This document shows, piece after piece, positions 26,308 through 35,304 of a stretch of 64,000 nucleotides of DNA. The first letter of the stretch is position 1; each line of letters opens with the position of its first letter. This stretch comes from Ruminococcus sp. (GTDB lineage: Bacteria > Bacillota > Clostridia > Oscillospirales > Ruminococcaceae): NCBI GenBank assembly GCA_015066935.1, contig SVNK01000007.1, positions 1 through 64,000 of the forward strand, in the 5' to 3' direction. Under the pieces are notes generated by a model that saw only the letters and a program-made list of their open reading frames with translations, made no database searches and was not told the origin of the DNA. The position numbers and the translations under genes are program-made.

Positions 26308-27499
26308 ATGAAGGCAGTAATTTATGCTCGATACTCTTGTGATAACCAACGTGAAGAGAGTATCGAAGGTCAGCTCCGTGAATGTAAGGCATTTGCGGAA
26401 CGCAAAGGTTTTAAATTGGTTGGTACATACATAGACAGAGTGATGTCCGCTAAAACAGACAACCGCCCTGAGTTCCAGAGAATGATTAAGGAAAGTGCGA
26501 ATGAGCTTTTCGATGTAGTCATTGTTTGGAAGCTGGACAGATTTGCAAGAAACAGATATGACTCGGCACATTATAAGGCTACGCTTCGTAAGAATGGAGT
26601 TAAGGTAATATCCGCAACTGAGGTTATCTCGGAGGGTGCGAAGCGGTAAGGGAAAACCTATAACCAAGACAAGTGCCACATCAATGCTCAGTAATGTAAA
26701 ATACAAGGGTCAGTATAAATACCGTGACATAATTATTGACGGCGGTGTTCCGAGAATTGTTTCTGACGCTCTATTTAATAAGGTACAGGAACGATTGAAG
26801 AAAAACAAATACTCTCGTTCAAGATTTAAGGCAAAGATTGAGTATTTTCTTTCAACCAAGCTCATTTGCGGATACTGCGGTGAGTTTATGATAGGAGAGA
26901 GTGGCACAATCAGACAGAAGATTAAGTACAACTATTATAAATGTACCGGTGTAAAAAGGCACAAAGGTTGTCACAAAAAAACTGTACGCAAGGCAGATAT
27001 TGAAGAAATCGTACTAACTGATGTTATGGACAAGATGTTCAAGGAAGATTTGATAAACGATATTGCAGACAGTGTAATGAGATTGCAGGAGAAAGAAAAC
27101 ACCACTATACCTCTTATGCAGAAGCAGTTGGCTGAAATTCATCAGAGTATAAATAATTTAGTCAAGGCAATGGAGATGGGTATTGTTTCAAGAGAAACCA
27201 AGCAGCGTTTTGAAGAGCTGGAAGCTCAGAGGACAGAACTTGAAACAGATATAATCAAGCAGGAAATCCAAGAGGAGATAATTACAAGAGAGCAGGTAGT
27301 GGAATGGCTGAAAGAAATGAAAAGGCTCGACCTTTCATTGGATGACAACAAACGCAAACTTGTAGATACCTTTGTAAATTCAGTTTATCTTTACGATGAC
27401 AAGGTTGTCATCATCTTTAATTGTAGAGAAGGGGCGAGTACACTCGCCCTCCCTTTGGACGATACTTCGGCTTGTATGCGAATTGGGGAGCCATACTGA
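26308..27499 (+). pseudogene. Large serine recombinase (ICE integrase) with internal deletion and frameshift
   Basis: The N-terminal resolvase domain (26308-26649, 113 aa) is intact, from MKAVIYARYSCDNQREESIEGQ, with nucleophile Ser10 and KLDRFARNR, up to ISATEVISEGA. It then runs into a stop. The C-terminal part (frame from 26636 to 27499) resumes at GKGKPITKTSATSMLSNVKYKGQYKYRD (recombinase domain), a zinc ribbon CGYC...YYKC...GC and a coiled coil. From the family layout, roughly 90 residues between the two are missing and the join is out of frame. It probably cannot integrate or excise the element. A split two-protein recombinase is the less likely alternative. Confidence 0.85.
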
Positions 27500-27500
27500 A

Positions 27501-27525
27501 AACCACGCATCAGCGTGGTTTTTTG
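27501..27525 (+). terminator. Terminator of the recombinase gene
   Basis: AACCACGC, loop, GCGTGGTTTTTTG lies directly after the recombinase stop. The stem is GC-rich with a six-T tail. Confidence 0.85.
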
Positions 27526-27566
27526 TTTTGTACACTTTATCTGCAATTGAAGAGTACCGATATAAT

Positions 27567-27598
27567 GAAAAGACCGATTGTGAAAACAACCGGTCTTT
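27567..27598 (-). terminator. Terminator of the two-component operon
   Basis: AAAAGACCG, loop, CGGTCTTTT is a symmetrical stem usable in both directions. It lies 30 bases beyond the response-regulator stop and probably marks the first chromosomal sequence outside the ICE. Confidence 0.65.
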
Positions 27599-27627
27599 TA
27601 TATTTTCGCAGTTGAATGAACTAAAGG

Positions 27628-28314
27628 CTACGGGGAATAGTTTTTCCATATATAGCCGACCCCGACAACTGTCTTGATATGGCAGCCTGCTTCGCCCAGA
27701 GCAGCACGCAGCTTCTTCACATGAGTATCCACAGTTCTGTCATAGCCCTCGTAGTCTACGCCCCATACGGCGTCGAGAATCATATTTCTGCTGAGTACGA
27801 TATTTTTATTGTCGATAAAATACATGAGAAGCTTGTATTCTTTTGGCGGCATAACGACTCGTTTGTTGTTCACAGTAACGGAGCGTCTTGCAGGCTCTAT
27901 TTCTATCTCGTCGATTATAATTCTGCCGTTCCTGATGAGGAGTCCGTGGTATCGTTTAATCAGAGCATTGACCTTAACCAGCAGAAGTTTTGTTGAATAA
28001 GGTTTTGTAACGTATTCGTCTGCACCGACTTCATAGCCGTCAACAATATCGGTTTCCTCGCCGAGTGCAGTCAGAAAAATCACTGGGACGTCGTATTTTT
28101 TTCTAATGTGTGTGCAAACCTCTTTGCCGTCTTTTCCGGGCATCATTATATCCAGTATGATAGTATCGTACCTGTTCTTATCGACGAGGGCACATGCTTC
28201 GTCGCCGTCCACAGCAGTGTCAACGTCGAATCCGTTTTTACTGAAGAACAGCGCCGTAATATCACGAAGTGCCTTATCGTCCTCGGCTAAAAGAAGCCTG
28301 TACTTATTTTCCAT
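27628..28314 (-). CDS. OmpR/PhoB-family response regulator
   Basis: 228 residues. Receiver domain (about 1-115) with the phosphoacceptor Asp in TIILDIMMPG (about 54), the acidic pair at the N-terminus (AEDD) and the conserved Lys in VTKPYS. The C-terminal winged helix (about 130-226; VVMPPKEYKLLMYFID...GYDRTVDTHVKKLRAAL) is of OmpR/PhoB type. Its start overlaps the histidine kinase stop by 11 bases. It would act as a DNA-binding regulator phosphorylated by the neighbouring kinase. The signal is unknown, although VanR- or bacitracin-type cell-envelope systems have the same layout. Confidence 0.93.
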   Translation of the reverse strand: MENKYRLLLAEDDKALRDITALFFSKNGFDVDTAVDGDEACALVDKNRYDTIILDIMMPGKDGKEVCTHIRKKYDVPVIFLTALGEETDIVDGYEVGADEYVTKPYSTKLLLVKVNALIKRYHGLLIRNGRIIIDEIEIEPARRSVTVNNKRVVMPPKEYKLLMYFIDNKNIVLSRNMILDAVWGVDYEGYDRTVDTHVKKLRAALGEAGCHIKTVVGVGYIWKNYSP

Positions 28315-30013
28315 TTTTATCCATCCTTTTTATTTCAAACCAGAATGTGGTTCTTCCGTTTTTGCTTGTGCACTTGTGTTTAGCCTTATGGAGCCTCAGT
28401 ATGCTACTATTTATAGCAAGACCCATACCGCTGCTTCCGATTCTGTCAGTTCTTGCCTTGTCGCCCTTGTAGAAAGGCTCCCAGATTTTTCTGATATCCT
28501 TTTTGCTTATGGTTTTGCCGTCGTTACCTATAACGAATTTTATCTTTTTCTTATTGCTGTAGAGTTCTACCGTGATTGTACTTTCAGCGTACTTGACGGC
28601 GTTTGTAATGAAATTATTTATAGCGATTCTTATCATTTTAGGATCGGCAAGTACAGAATACATTTCGTCGTCTTTATCGGTAAAGAACCTGACATCAAGT
28701 TCACGTTCACTGATTATAGGCTTCATCCGTTCCAATATCTCAGAAACCATGGAGCGCAGCTCAACTTTCTCCAGCTTCAGATCCTGTTTTGAATCGAATT
28801 TAGACATGTTTATCATATCATTGATAATGGACGCCGTATTGTCGATTTCCGAGTGCAGTCTTTCGGCGTATCTGTGCCTGTCCTTCTCATCAATATATTC
28901 CCAGTTCTCGGTATAGGCTTTTGTGATAGCAAGAGGAGTTTTAAGGTCGTGAGCGATACTTCTTGTAAGGTCCCGACGCATAAGCTCATATTTCATGCGG
29001 TTGCTGTACAACTTTCTCATAACGATCACAACAAAGATTTCCAGCAGAATAAACACAATCAGGCTTGTGATATATTTTTTGATGTTGTTTCTGAACGTTA
29101 TTTCCAGAGGGTGGAAAAGATATATTATGTATGCGTTATCGGTATCTGAATTGATGGCGCGATGGCTAATATAAAATGATGTACCAAGCTCTTTCTGTGA
29201 ATAACTTGTTATCTCTCCATTTTCCATTCTTTCGTTTATATCATCATGTCCGCTATAAGAGATGCTACCATAATTATTTGTCTTAATCACATAGCCTTTT
29301 TCTACTTTATCGATGACCTCTTCAAGCTTTTTCTTTGCTTCATCACATAGCTCAACTTCGTATTCCGTTTCTGCAACTGGATAATATTCAGCTATAGTAT
29401 AGAGTGATAGTGCACGTTCTACCACCTCCATCGAGTCTGTATTTTCTTTCTGTTTTATCCAATCGTGTATATGCACAGCATCTTCAGCGGAAGCTAATTC
29501 GTTTTCGCCTATGGTATACTCAAAACCATTTTGATAATAGTTGTCTTCAGCTGTAATTGTACCGTTGAATATAAAATTTTCATCACACATTGCATCAATT
29601 TTGAAATGATGCAAGGTACCACGGTTATTGTTCTTAAAATCAGGACCTACATAGATGTATTTATTATCTGTAACAGAACTTGTGCCAACTTTAGCAAATG
29701 ATAAAAACAGGTGATTGCATGATTCAATCTTTTTACCGTCATCACGTAAAAAGAATTCATAATAACCGACATCATATAGTCCATTCCAGGATTTGCTAGC
29801 AACATCATAATGAACTTGATATATCATGTTTGTGTCAGGTGATGTAAAATCTGGATTTGTAATTGACATTTGTGCATGTAATTGTGCACGTTCCCATTTC
29901 TTGTTCATAATCTTGGTAGCGGTCTCGTATGTATACACGCCTTCCACAACGACAAACAACACAAGAAGCAGCAGATTTATCACAAGTGTAATAATTCTAT
30001 ATTGTTTTTTCAT
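28304..30013 (-). CDS. Membrane sensor histidine kinase
   Basis: 569 residues. Transmembrane segment 1 (about 8-30), a large extracytoplasmic sensor of about 250 residues with no recognised fold, transmembrane segment 2 (about 300-320, TSLIVFILLEIFVVIV), then HisKA with RSIAHDLKTPLAI (His about 353), and HATPase with NNFITNAVKYAE and GSSGMGLAINSSIL. GAAAGGATG precedes the ATG. It is upstream of, and coupled to, its response regulator. The ligand is unknown. Nothing in the neighbourhood (ICE end on one side, metG on the other) suggests a specific target. Confidence 0.93.
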   Translation of the reverse strand: MKKQYRIITLVINLLLLVLFVVVEGVYTYETATKIMNKKWERAQLHAQMSITNPDFTSPDTNMIYQVHYDVASKSWNGLYDVGYYEFFLRDDGKKIESCNHLFLSFAKVGTSSVTDNKYIYVGPDFKNNNRGTLHHFKIDAMCDENFIFNGTITAEDNYYQNGFEYTIGENELASAEDAVHIHDWIKQKENTDSMEVVERALSLYTIAEYYPVAETEYEVELCDEAKKKLEEVIDKVEKGYVIKTNNYGSISYSGHDDINERMENGEITSYSQKELGTSFYISHRAINSDTDNAYIIYLFHPLEITFRNNIKKYITSLIVFILLEIFVVIVMRKLYSNRMKYELMRRDLTRSIAHDLKTPLAITKAYTENWEYIDEKDRHRYAERLHSEIDNTASIINDMINMSKFDSKQDLKLEKVELRSMVSEILERMKPIISERELDVRFFTDKDDEMYSVLADPKMIRIAINNFITNAVKYAESTITVELYSNKKKIKFVIGNDGKTISKKDIRKIWEPFYKGDKARTDRIGSSGMGLAINSSILRLHKAKHKCTSKNGRTTFWFEIKRMDKNGK

Positions 30014-30190
30014 TTGAAAGCATCCTTTCGCATCTTAGTTTATGATTTGATTATAAACAAACGATGTGTACTTATTATGTACATCGGAAATTTTTATGAT
30101 ATGATACATTTATTAAGATAATTATACAGATTAGCAGCTGAGATGTCAACCTGACCGTCAGGATAATTATGGAGAGCCGGCATAAAGCGA

Positions 30191-30220
30191 CAGGGAGCCC
30201 TTTAAGAAAAGGACTCCCTG
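30191..30220 (-). terminator. Terminator-like hairpin downstream of metG
   Basis: CAGGGAGCCCTTT and AAAGGACTCCCTG form an almost perfect stem just past the metG stop. There is no strong T-tract on the minus strand, so it may instead be a processing or stabilising hairpin. Confidence 0.55.
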
Positions 30221-30237
30221 AATGAAACGATATACAA

Positions 30238-32184
30238 TTATCTGATTTTAGAGCCGACAGGGATTGAGTCGTCCACAAAGACAACCTTAACGCCGTCGGG
30301 GGTATCTGCGGCACAAATCATACCGAAGCTGTCAACGCCGCAGAGCTTGCAGGGTTTGAGGTTAGCGATGAGCTGGATTTTTTTGCCGACGAGCTGTTCA
30401 GGCTCGTAGTACTGAGCAATACCCGAAACGACCTGACGTCCGCCCATACCGTCGTCGAGCTGGAGACAGAGAAGCTTCTTGGACTTCTTTACCTTTTCGC
30501 AGGACACAACCTTAGCGACTCTGATTTCGACCTTTGCGAAGTCGTCGATAGCGATTTCGGGAGCAAGGACGATTTCCTCGGCAGCTTCTTCCTCAGCCTT
30601 TGCAGAAGCAATCTGAGCAGCCATTTTAGCGTTTGCTTCCTCCATGAACTTTTCGGCGTCGATTCTTGCGAAAAGCGGAACAGGCTCACCTACTTCTCTG
30701 CCTGCTTCGAGACCGCCGAAGTTTTCAAGGCTTGCGAGGTCACGCTGAGCCGCACCGATTTCGTCGAGAATCTTCACGGAAGTTTCGGGCATGAACGGTT
30801 CAAGAGAAACGCCGATAAAGCGGATAGTTTCGAGGAGGTTATAGAGAACTGTTCCGAGTCTTGCGGACTTGCTTTCATCCTTGGCAAGAACCCACGGAGC
30901 AGTCTCGTCGATATACTTATTGGCACGGCGGGCGAGGTTCATAACAGCGTCCATGGTGTCAGCCATACGGTACTCGTCCATATATTTAGCGATGAGCTTA
31001 GGAGTTTCAAGAGCCTTGGCGATGAGGTCAGCATCGACGTCCTCAGCTTCGGCAGAGGGCATAATCTTGCCGTCGAAGTATTTCTTTGTCATTGCGACGC
31101 TTCTGTTAACGAGGTTTCCGAGGGTATTTGCAAGGTCGGAATTATATCTTTCTATGAGTGATTCGTAAGTGATAGAACCGTCGGAATTGAGGGGCATTTC
31201 GCTGAGGAGGTAGTATCTTGCGCCGTCAACACCGAATGCTTCAACAACATCGTCGGAGTAGATGACATTTCCCTTTGACTTACTCATCTTGTCCTCACCG
31301 AAGAGAATCCAGTTATGACCGAAAAGCTGCTTAGGGATTTCAAGACCGAGTGCATGAAGGAGAATCGGCCAGTAAATCGAATGGAAACGCATAATATCCT
31401 TACCGATTACATGGCAGTCGCAGGGCCAGTACTTCTCAAAGAGTTCGGAAGAGCCATCGGGGTCATAGCCCATAGCGGTGATATAGTTTGAAAGAGCGTC
31501 GATCCACACGTAGATGACGTGTTTGGGGTCGAAAGTAACGGGAATACTCCACGAGAAAGTTGTTCTTGAAACGCAGAGGTCCTGAAGACCGGGCTTGATG
31601 AAGTTATTGAGCATTTCCTTCTTACGGCTTTCGGGAACGATGAAATCGGGGTGTTCCTCGATATAGTCCTCGAGCCACTGCTGATACTTGGAGAGTCTGA
31701 GGAAGTAAGCCTCCTCGTTGGCAGGTTTCACCTCACGTCCGCAGTCGGGACATTTGCCGTCAACGAGCTGAGAAGCGGTCCAGAAGCTTTCGCAGGGAGT
31801 GCAGTAGAGACCCTCATAGGAGCTTTTATAGATGTCGCCTTGATCGTAGAGCTTCTTGAAAATTTTCTGAACGACTTTTTTATGCTGTTCGTCGGTAGTT
31901 CTGATGAAGCCGTCGTAGGAAGTATTCATGAGGTCACAGATATTTCTGATTTCACCTGCAACACGGTCAACGTGCTCCTGAGGGGAGATACCCTCCTCCT
32001 TGGCGAGCTCCTCGATTTTGAGACCGTGCTCATCGGTACCTGTGAGCATGAAGACATCGTAGCCCTGCATTCTCTTATAGCGTGCGAGAGCGTCGGTAAA
32101 AACGATTTCGTAGGTATTGCCGATGTGAGGCTTTTTTGAAGCGTAGGCAATAGCGGTAGTAATATAATAAGGTTTCTTGTTCAT
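30238..32184 (-). CDS. metG: Methionyl-tRNA synthetase with C-terminal tRNA-binding domain
   Basis: About 648 residues. The start is ATG 32184 with AGGAG upstream; the tracked 32202 start overlaps the ribosome-binding site. Class I synthetase charging tRNA-Met. The HIGH-type motif is KPHIGNTYE near residue 15, a zinc knuckle (CTPCESF...CPDCGRE) lies about 125-145, and the KMSKS motif DKMSKSKGN is near 296. The anticodon-binding helices follow. The last 110 residues (from IDDFAKVEIRVAKVVSCE) are an EMAP-II/Trbp111-like tRNA-binding domain, the usual Bacillus/Clostridium dimeric form. It is complete and transcribed from its own promoter. Confidence 0.97.
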   Translation of the reverse strand: MNKKPYYITTAIAYASKKPHIGNTYEIVFTDALARYKRMQGYDVFMLTGTDEHGLKIEELAKEEGISPQEHVDRVAGEIRNICDLMNTSYDGFIRTTDEQHKKVVQKIFKKLYDQGDIYKSSYEGLYCTPCESFWTASQLVDGKCPDCGREVKPANEEAYFLRLSKYQQWLEDYIEEHPDFIVPESRKKEMLNNFIKPGLQDLCVSRTTFSWSIPVTFDPKHVIYVWIDALSNYITAMGYDPDGSSELFEKYWPCDCHVIGKDIMRFHSIYWPILLHALGLEIPKQLFGHNWILFGEDKMSKSKGNVIYSDDVVEAFGVDGARYYLLSEMPLNSDGSITYESLIERYNSDLANTLGNLVNRSVAMTKKYFDGKIMPSAEAEDVDADLIAKALETPKLIAKYMDEYRMADTMDAVMNLARRANKYIDETAPWVLAKDESKSARLGTVLYNLLETIRFIGVSLEPFMPETSVKILDEIGAAQRDLASLENFGGLEAGREVGEPVPLFARIDAEKFMEEANAKMAAQIASAKAEEEAAEEIVLAPEIAIDDFAKVEIRVAKVVSCEKVKKSKKLLCLQLDDGMGGRQVVSGIAQYYEPEQLVGKKIQLIANLKPCKLCGVDSFGMICAADTPDGVKVVFVDDSIPVGSKIR

Positions 32185-32217
32185 AGCAAGCACTCCTGTC
32201 ATTTAATGGATTCTTAT

Positions 32218-32246
32218 ATTATAGCACAGTTTTGTGTTCAAGTCAA
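32218..32246 (-). promoter_or_regulatory. Promoter of metG
   Basis: On the minus strand TTGACT, 17 bases, TATAAT, 33 bases before the metG ATG, in the short gap after arsR. No T-box or riboswitch is visible in the leader. Confidence 0.75.
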
Positions 32247-32261
32247 ATATTCAGACCGATT

Positions 32262-32612
32262 TTACTCCATAACGTGTTCCATGGCGTGGTAGAAAATTGT
32301 TTTCACGTGAGAATCGGCAAGCGAATAGAAAATCGCCTTTCCCTCACGTCTTGACGCAACAAGCCGTGCCTGTTTCAGTACACGGAGCTGGTGACTTATA
32401 GCGGATTGTGTCATTCCGAGGAGTCCGGCTATATCACAGACGCACATTTCGCTCTGGCAAAGGACGAAGATTATACGGATTCTTGTAGAGTCACCGAAAA
32501 CCTTGAGAAGCTCGGCAGCATCATAAAGGACGGCTTCGTCGGGCATGACTTTTGAGACTTTTTCGATAATATCCTGATGAACGCCATGTTCTTCGCAGAT
32601 AAAATTCTCCAT
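32262..32612 (-). CDS. ArsR/SmtB-family metal-sensing repressor
   Basis: 116 residues, a winged-helix repressor of the SmtB/CzrA/CadC group. The recognition helix lies in MTQSAISHQLRVLKQARLV. Two metal sites can be read. The C-terminal helix has D-x-H-(10)-H-x-x-E (DSHVKTIFYHAMEHVME), matching the alpha-5 zinc site of SmtB exactly in spacing. The EMCVCDIA segment carries the CxC of CadC-type alpha-3 sites, with further Cys/His at the N-terminus (CEEHGVH). It is probably a Zn or Cd/Pb-responsive repressor. The gene 11 bases upstream, encoding a small membrane protein, may be co-transcribed. No metal exporter is present nearby. Confidence 0.88.
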   Translation of the reverse strand: MENFICEEHGVHQDIIEKVSKVMPDEAVLYDAAELLKVFGDSTRIRIIFVLCQSEMCVCDIAGLLGMTQSAISHQLRVLKQARLVASRREGKAIFYSLADSHVKTIFYHAMEHVME

Positions 32613-32623
32613 AATTCAGCTCC

Positions 32624-33064
32624 TTAAATCAAACGTAGAATAAAAAAGATTGCGGCGGGAATAAGAAATGCACAGAATGAAAAAACGCAGGCAAAGGTTA
32701 TAAGGGAAGTTCTGTCGAACACAACCCTCATTTTTCTTACGAGCCGCAGTCTGTATATTTTGCTGCAATTATCGGCATTTTTTCTTATAATGGCATCGGT
32801 AGGGTAGATACAGCGGAAGTCGGAACCGTCCACATTATAGATACGTGTTCTGAAGTTAAATTTTTCATTTTTTTCGATTCTGATAAGTGTGCCCTCGGCT
32901 TTTTCCGAGAAGATGAGCAGAACGGCAGATACAAGAAAGAATACACCCATTGCAGCGATAGTCAGGAGAATGAGAGCCAGTGCCGCATAAACGAGATATT
33001 CCATACTGATGCCGAGAATTATGCATAATACTGCGACAACAGATACAATTACAAGGAATTCCAT
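32624..33064 (-). CDS. Small membrane protein upstream of the ArsR regulator
   Basis: 146 residues, not recognised. Two closely spaced N-terminal hydrophobic segments (about 3-50), a soluble segment of about 55 residues with Cys, and one or two C-terminal membrane segments (about 118-145). It sits 11 bases before arsR in the same direction, so both probably form one operon. GGTGGGA precedes the ATG. No metal-transport motif is visible, so involvement in metal homeostasis is only suggested by the neighbour. Confidence 0.7.
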   Translation of the reverse strand: MEFLVIVSVVAVLCIILGISMEYLVYAALALILLTIAAMGVFFLVSAVLLIFSEKAEGTLIRIEKNEKFNFRTRIYNVDGSDFRCIYPTDAIIRKNADNCSKIYRLRLVRKMRVVFDRTSLITFACVFSFCAFLIPAAIFFILRLI

Positions 33065-33286
33065 AGTCCCACCTCCGCACTGATTATTATACCACAGATA
33101 CGCAAGAAAAGCAAGCAGATAAAGACGGCGGCGAGGTTAAAGTAATTATAATTACAATTTAATATTTTTTTTATAGATTACAAATGAAATAATAACATTA
33201 AGAGTGGTTTAATGTGATAAAATTATATTGGTACGTTGTAACTATTATCAAGGAATCAGAAATAATAACGGAAGGGGGAGGAAAGG

Positions 33287-34456
33287 ATGAAAGATAAAAT
33301 AAACGCTACAAACAGCTCGGTAATCAGCGTAATAGACGAATTTGATTATTCAACACAGAATGAAGCCTATAACGAAAAATTCAGACAATGGCGCAGCAAC
33401 AAGAACAATCCTTTCGCCTTCAATTATAAAAAGGACCTCAAGGAAACGGTTTTCAGCGACAGTAAAGGCTTTGTAAATACTACGGTTGCGGAAGCGGAAA
33501 AACAGACCGTTACCGGTATAATGCAGATTCTCGGCGTAGCAATGCTGCTTGCCGTTTTTATGGACAGTTTCTTTTCACGTTTGCTTATTCTTATTCTCGA
33601 TACAATCGGAGTTGATATACACTGCGATTTTTTCACAAACGCATTTTACGGCGGCGGATCAGAAGTGGTGGGTATGACAGTCCTGAATTCTTTTCTGTGC
33701 ATACTGACACCCATGATATACCTCCATTACAAACTGAAGCTTCCTTTCAGAGTTGAGGTGATGAGTAAGGTTAATTCCTCGTCCGAGGTTCTGAACTCTA
33801 TCGCACTGACGCTTATGGCGTGTACTGTTGTATGTCTTCCGACGGCTTATTCGGGAGAATCGCATGATATTTACGAATTCTTCATGACGGGTCAGTCCGA
33901 CGATATAAGTCTGTGGGAGCAATCGGACTTCATGCTGTTCTTTGTGTTCAACATTCTCATTCTCCCGATTTTTTCAGAGCTGCTTTTCAGGGGAGCGATT
34001 TTTGCAGCACTGAGACAGTTCGGTGATATTTTTGCTATTATAATCAGTTCACTTACAGCCTGTCTGATGACAAGAGACCTGACAGAAATGCCTGCTGCAC
34101 TTCTTATATCGGTTGTGGCGGCGATAGGAATGCTCAGAAGCGGAACAATTATCACGGCGTTTTTCGTCAGAATAATCCACAGGATGTATTCGGCAGCACT
34201 CATGCTGTTGTCAGTTGACAGCACAGTGCAGTCGCTTGTAAACAGGAATACGTTTATGCTTGCTGCATTTATTGCAGGTGCGGTTGTATTTTGTGCTTTA
34301 TATCTTGTGAGACGTTCAAAAAAGCAGAATTATCTTTCGTTCTATAAGCCGCATACATCGTCGCTCAGACGCTACGGAACAGCACTTGCGTCATTTCCGT
34401 TTTCGCTTATAGCAGGAATCTGCGTTCTTGAAGCTGTGCTTGAGCTTCTTGTGTAA
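33287..34456 (+). CDS. Degenerate CPBP-family (Abi-like) membrane protein
   Basis: 389 residues. A soluble N-terminal ~75 residues is followed by about eight hydrophobic segments. In the middle, ILPIFSELLFRGAIF corresponds to the CPBP intramembrane protease motif 1 (EExxxR), but the first Glu is replaced by Ser. The following helix (SSLTACLMTRDL), where the family has a catalytic His, has none. It is therefore probably a non-proteolytic member, or a relative with another role. GGAAGGGGGAGGAAAGG precedes the ATG. It is 9 bases upstream of tadA, likely one operon. Confidence 0.75.
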   Translation: MKDKINATNSSVISVIDEFDYSTQNEAYNEKFRQWRSNKNNPFAFNYKKDLKETVFSDSKGFVNTTVAEAEKQTVTGIMQILGVAMLLAVFMDSFFSRLLILILDTIGVDIHCDFFTNAFYGGGSEVVGMTVLNSFLCILTPMIYLHYKLKLPFRVEVMSKVNSSSEVLNSIALTLMACTVVCLPTAYSGESHDIYEFFMTGQSDDISLWEQSDFMLFFVFNILILPIFSELLFRGAIFAALRQFGDIFAIIISSLTACLMTRDLTEMPAALLISVVAAIGMLRSGTIITAFFVRIIHRMYSAALMLLSVDSTVQSLVNRNTFMLAAFIAGAVVFCALYLVRRSKKQNYLSFYKPHTSSLRRYGTALASFPFSLIAGICVLEAVLELLV

Positions 34457-34465
34457 GGAGAAAAT

Positions 34466-34927
34466 ATGGAAAAATACATGGAGCGTGCGATAGAGCTTGC
34501 ACGGATGGCTGCTGCGGAGGGCGAAGTTCCTGTGGGAGCTGTCGTGGTCAGGAAGACTACCGGAGAAATAGTCGGAGAGGGTCGGAACAGACGTGAAACC
34601 GACAAAAATGCCCTTGCCCATGCGGAAATCGAAGCGATTGATGCAGCCTGTAAGAAGCTCGGCGGATGGAGACTTCCGGAATGTGCGATATACGTCACGC
34701 TTGAACCGTGTCCGATGTGCTGCGGAGCAATAATAAATTCCCGCATCGACGACGTGATTTTCGGAGCATACGATTATAAAAGCGGCTCAGCTGTTTCGGT
34801 GCAGAGCATGTTTGAACTTCCGTACAACCACAAGCCGACTGTAATGGGAGGCGTTATGGAGGAGAAATGTGCGTCGCTGCTTTCGGAGTTTTTCAGGGAA
34901 CTGAGAAAAAAACACAGCGGAAATTGA
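34466..34927 (+). CDS. tadA: tRNA-specific adenosine deaminase
   Basis: 153 residues. Deaminates A34 to inosine in the tRNA-Arg(ACG) anticodon. The cytidine-deaminase fold zinc signature is complete: HAE (about 51-53, with the catalytic Glu) and PCPMC (about 81-85). Other TadA-typical segments are EGEVPVGAVVV and the C-terminal GGVMEEKCASLLSEFF. AAGGAG precedes the ATG by 6 bases and the gene follows the CPBP-like gene closely. Confidence 0.96.
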   Translation: MEKYMERAIELARMAAAEGEVPVGAVVVRKTTGEIVGEGRNRRETDKNALAHAEIEAIDAACKKLGGWRLPECAIYVTLEPCPMCCGAIINSRIDDVIFGAYDYKSGSAVSVQSMFELPYNHKPTVMGGVMEEKCASLLSEFFRELRKKHSGN

Positions 34928-34981
34928 CAATTCCGTGCCGATGTGCTATAATAAATCATCAAATAACTGCGGAGGTGCAAT

Positions 34982-35284
34982 ATGAGCGAGTTTGAAAAGG
35001 ATATGGAAGAGCAGGAGGAAGAAGGCAGCTTCATAACTCTTACCGATGACGACGGTAATGACGTTTCGTTTGAGGTGCTCGACACAATAGAGTATAAGGA
35101 CAGAACATTTTCCGTTCTTCTCCCTTTCGACGATCAGGACGACGAGGTTGTTATCCTCGAAATGCTCTTTGACGGAGAGGATTCCGAATATGTGGACTTC
35201 GTTTCCGTTGACGACGAGGCTCTTATAGAGGAAGTTTTCGAAGAGTTCCTGAAAAGAGAAGAGGAAGCTTTCAGCGAGGAATAA
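34982..35284 (+). CDS. DUF1292 acidic protein
   Basis: 100 residues, very acidic. The DUF1292 core is ITLTDDDGNDVSFEVLDTIEYKDRTFSVLLPFDD...VVILEM, a small beta-rich fold common in Firmicutes (YrzB type), often near alaS-yrzL-ruvX in other genomes. The yrzL/ireB homologue is here elsewhere, at 56131. GGAGGTG precedes the ATG by 5 bases. Function unknown. Confidence 0.85.
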   Translation: MSEFEKDMEEQEEEGSFITLTDDDGNDVSFEVLDTIEYKDRTFSVLLPFDDQDDEVVILEMLFDGEDSEYVDFVSVDDEALIEEVFEEFLKREEEAFSEE

Positions 35285-35304
35285 TCCCCGAAAAAAGAAT
35301 GTCT

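Larger units (their letters stand above)
1..27550. mobile_element. Right-hand part of an integrative conjugative element, left end outside the window
   Basis: Seen: topB, a helicase/methylase polyprotein, ArdC/YodL protein, MobA relaxase, MobC, a CHC2 zinc-finger protein, DUF3789 and a terminal large serine recombinase all lie together, followed by ordinary chromosomal genes from about 27.6 kb. This set and order are typical of Tn1549/Tn4451-like Firmicutes ICEs. The right boundary is inferred to lie between the recombinase terminator (27.50-27.52 kb) and the response-regulator terminator (27.57-27.60 kb). No att repeat could be identified because the left end is missing. Cargo includes an orphan gene, a toxin-antitoxin pair and a Gabija-like operon. 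The integrase is broken, so present mobility is doubtful. Confidence 0.85.

Noticed and set aside
27500-27630. tRNA gene as the ICE attachment site
   Set aside because: No cloverleaf or tRNA 3' end is visible. The two hairpins here are terminators, and serine-recombinase ICEs do not require a tRNA target.
28106-28792. 228-aa plus-strand ORF antisense to the kinase and regulator
   Set aside because: The sense strand encodes clear two-component proteins, and the antisense product has no recognisable domain.
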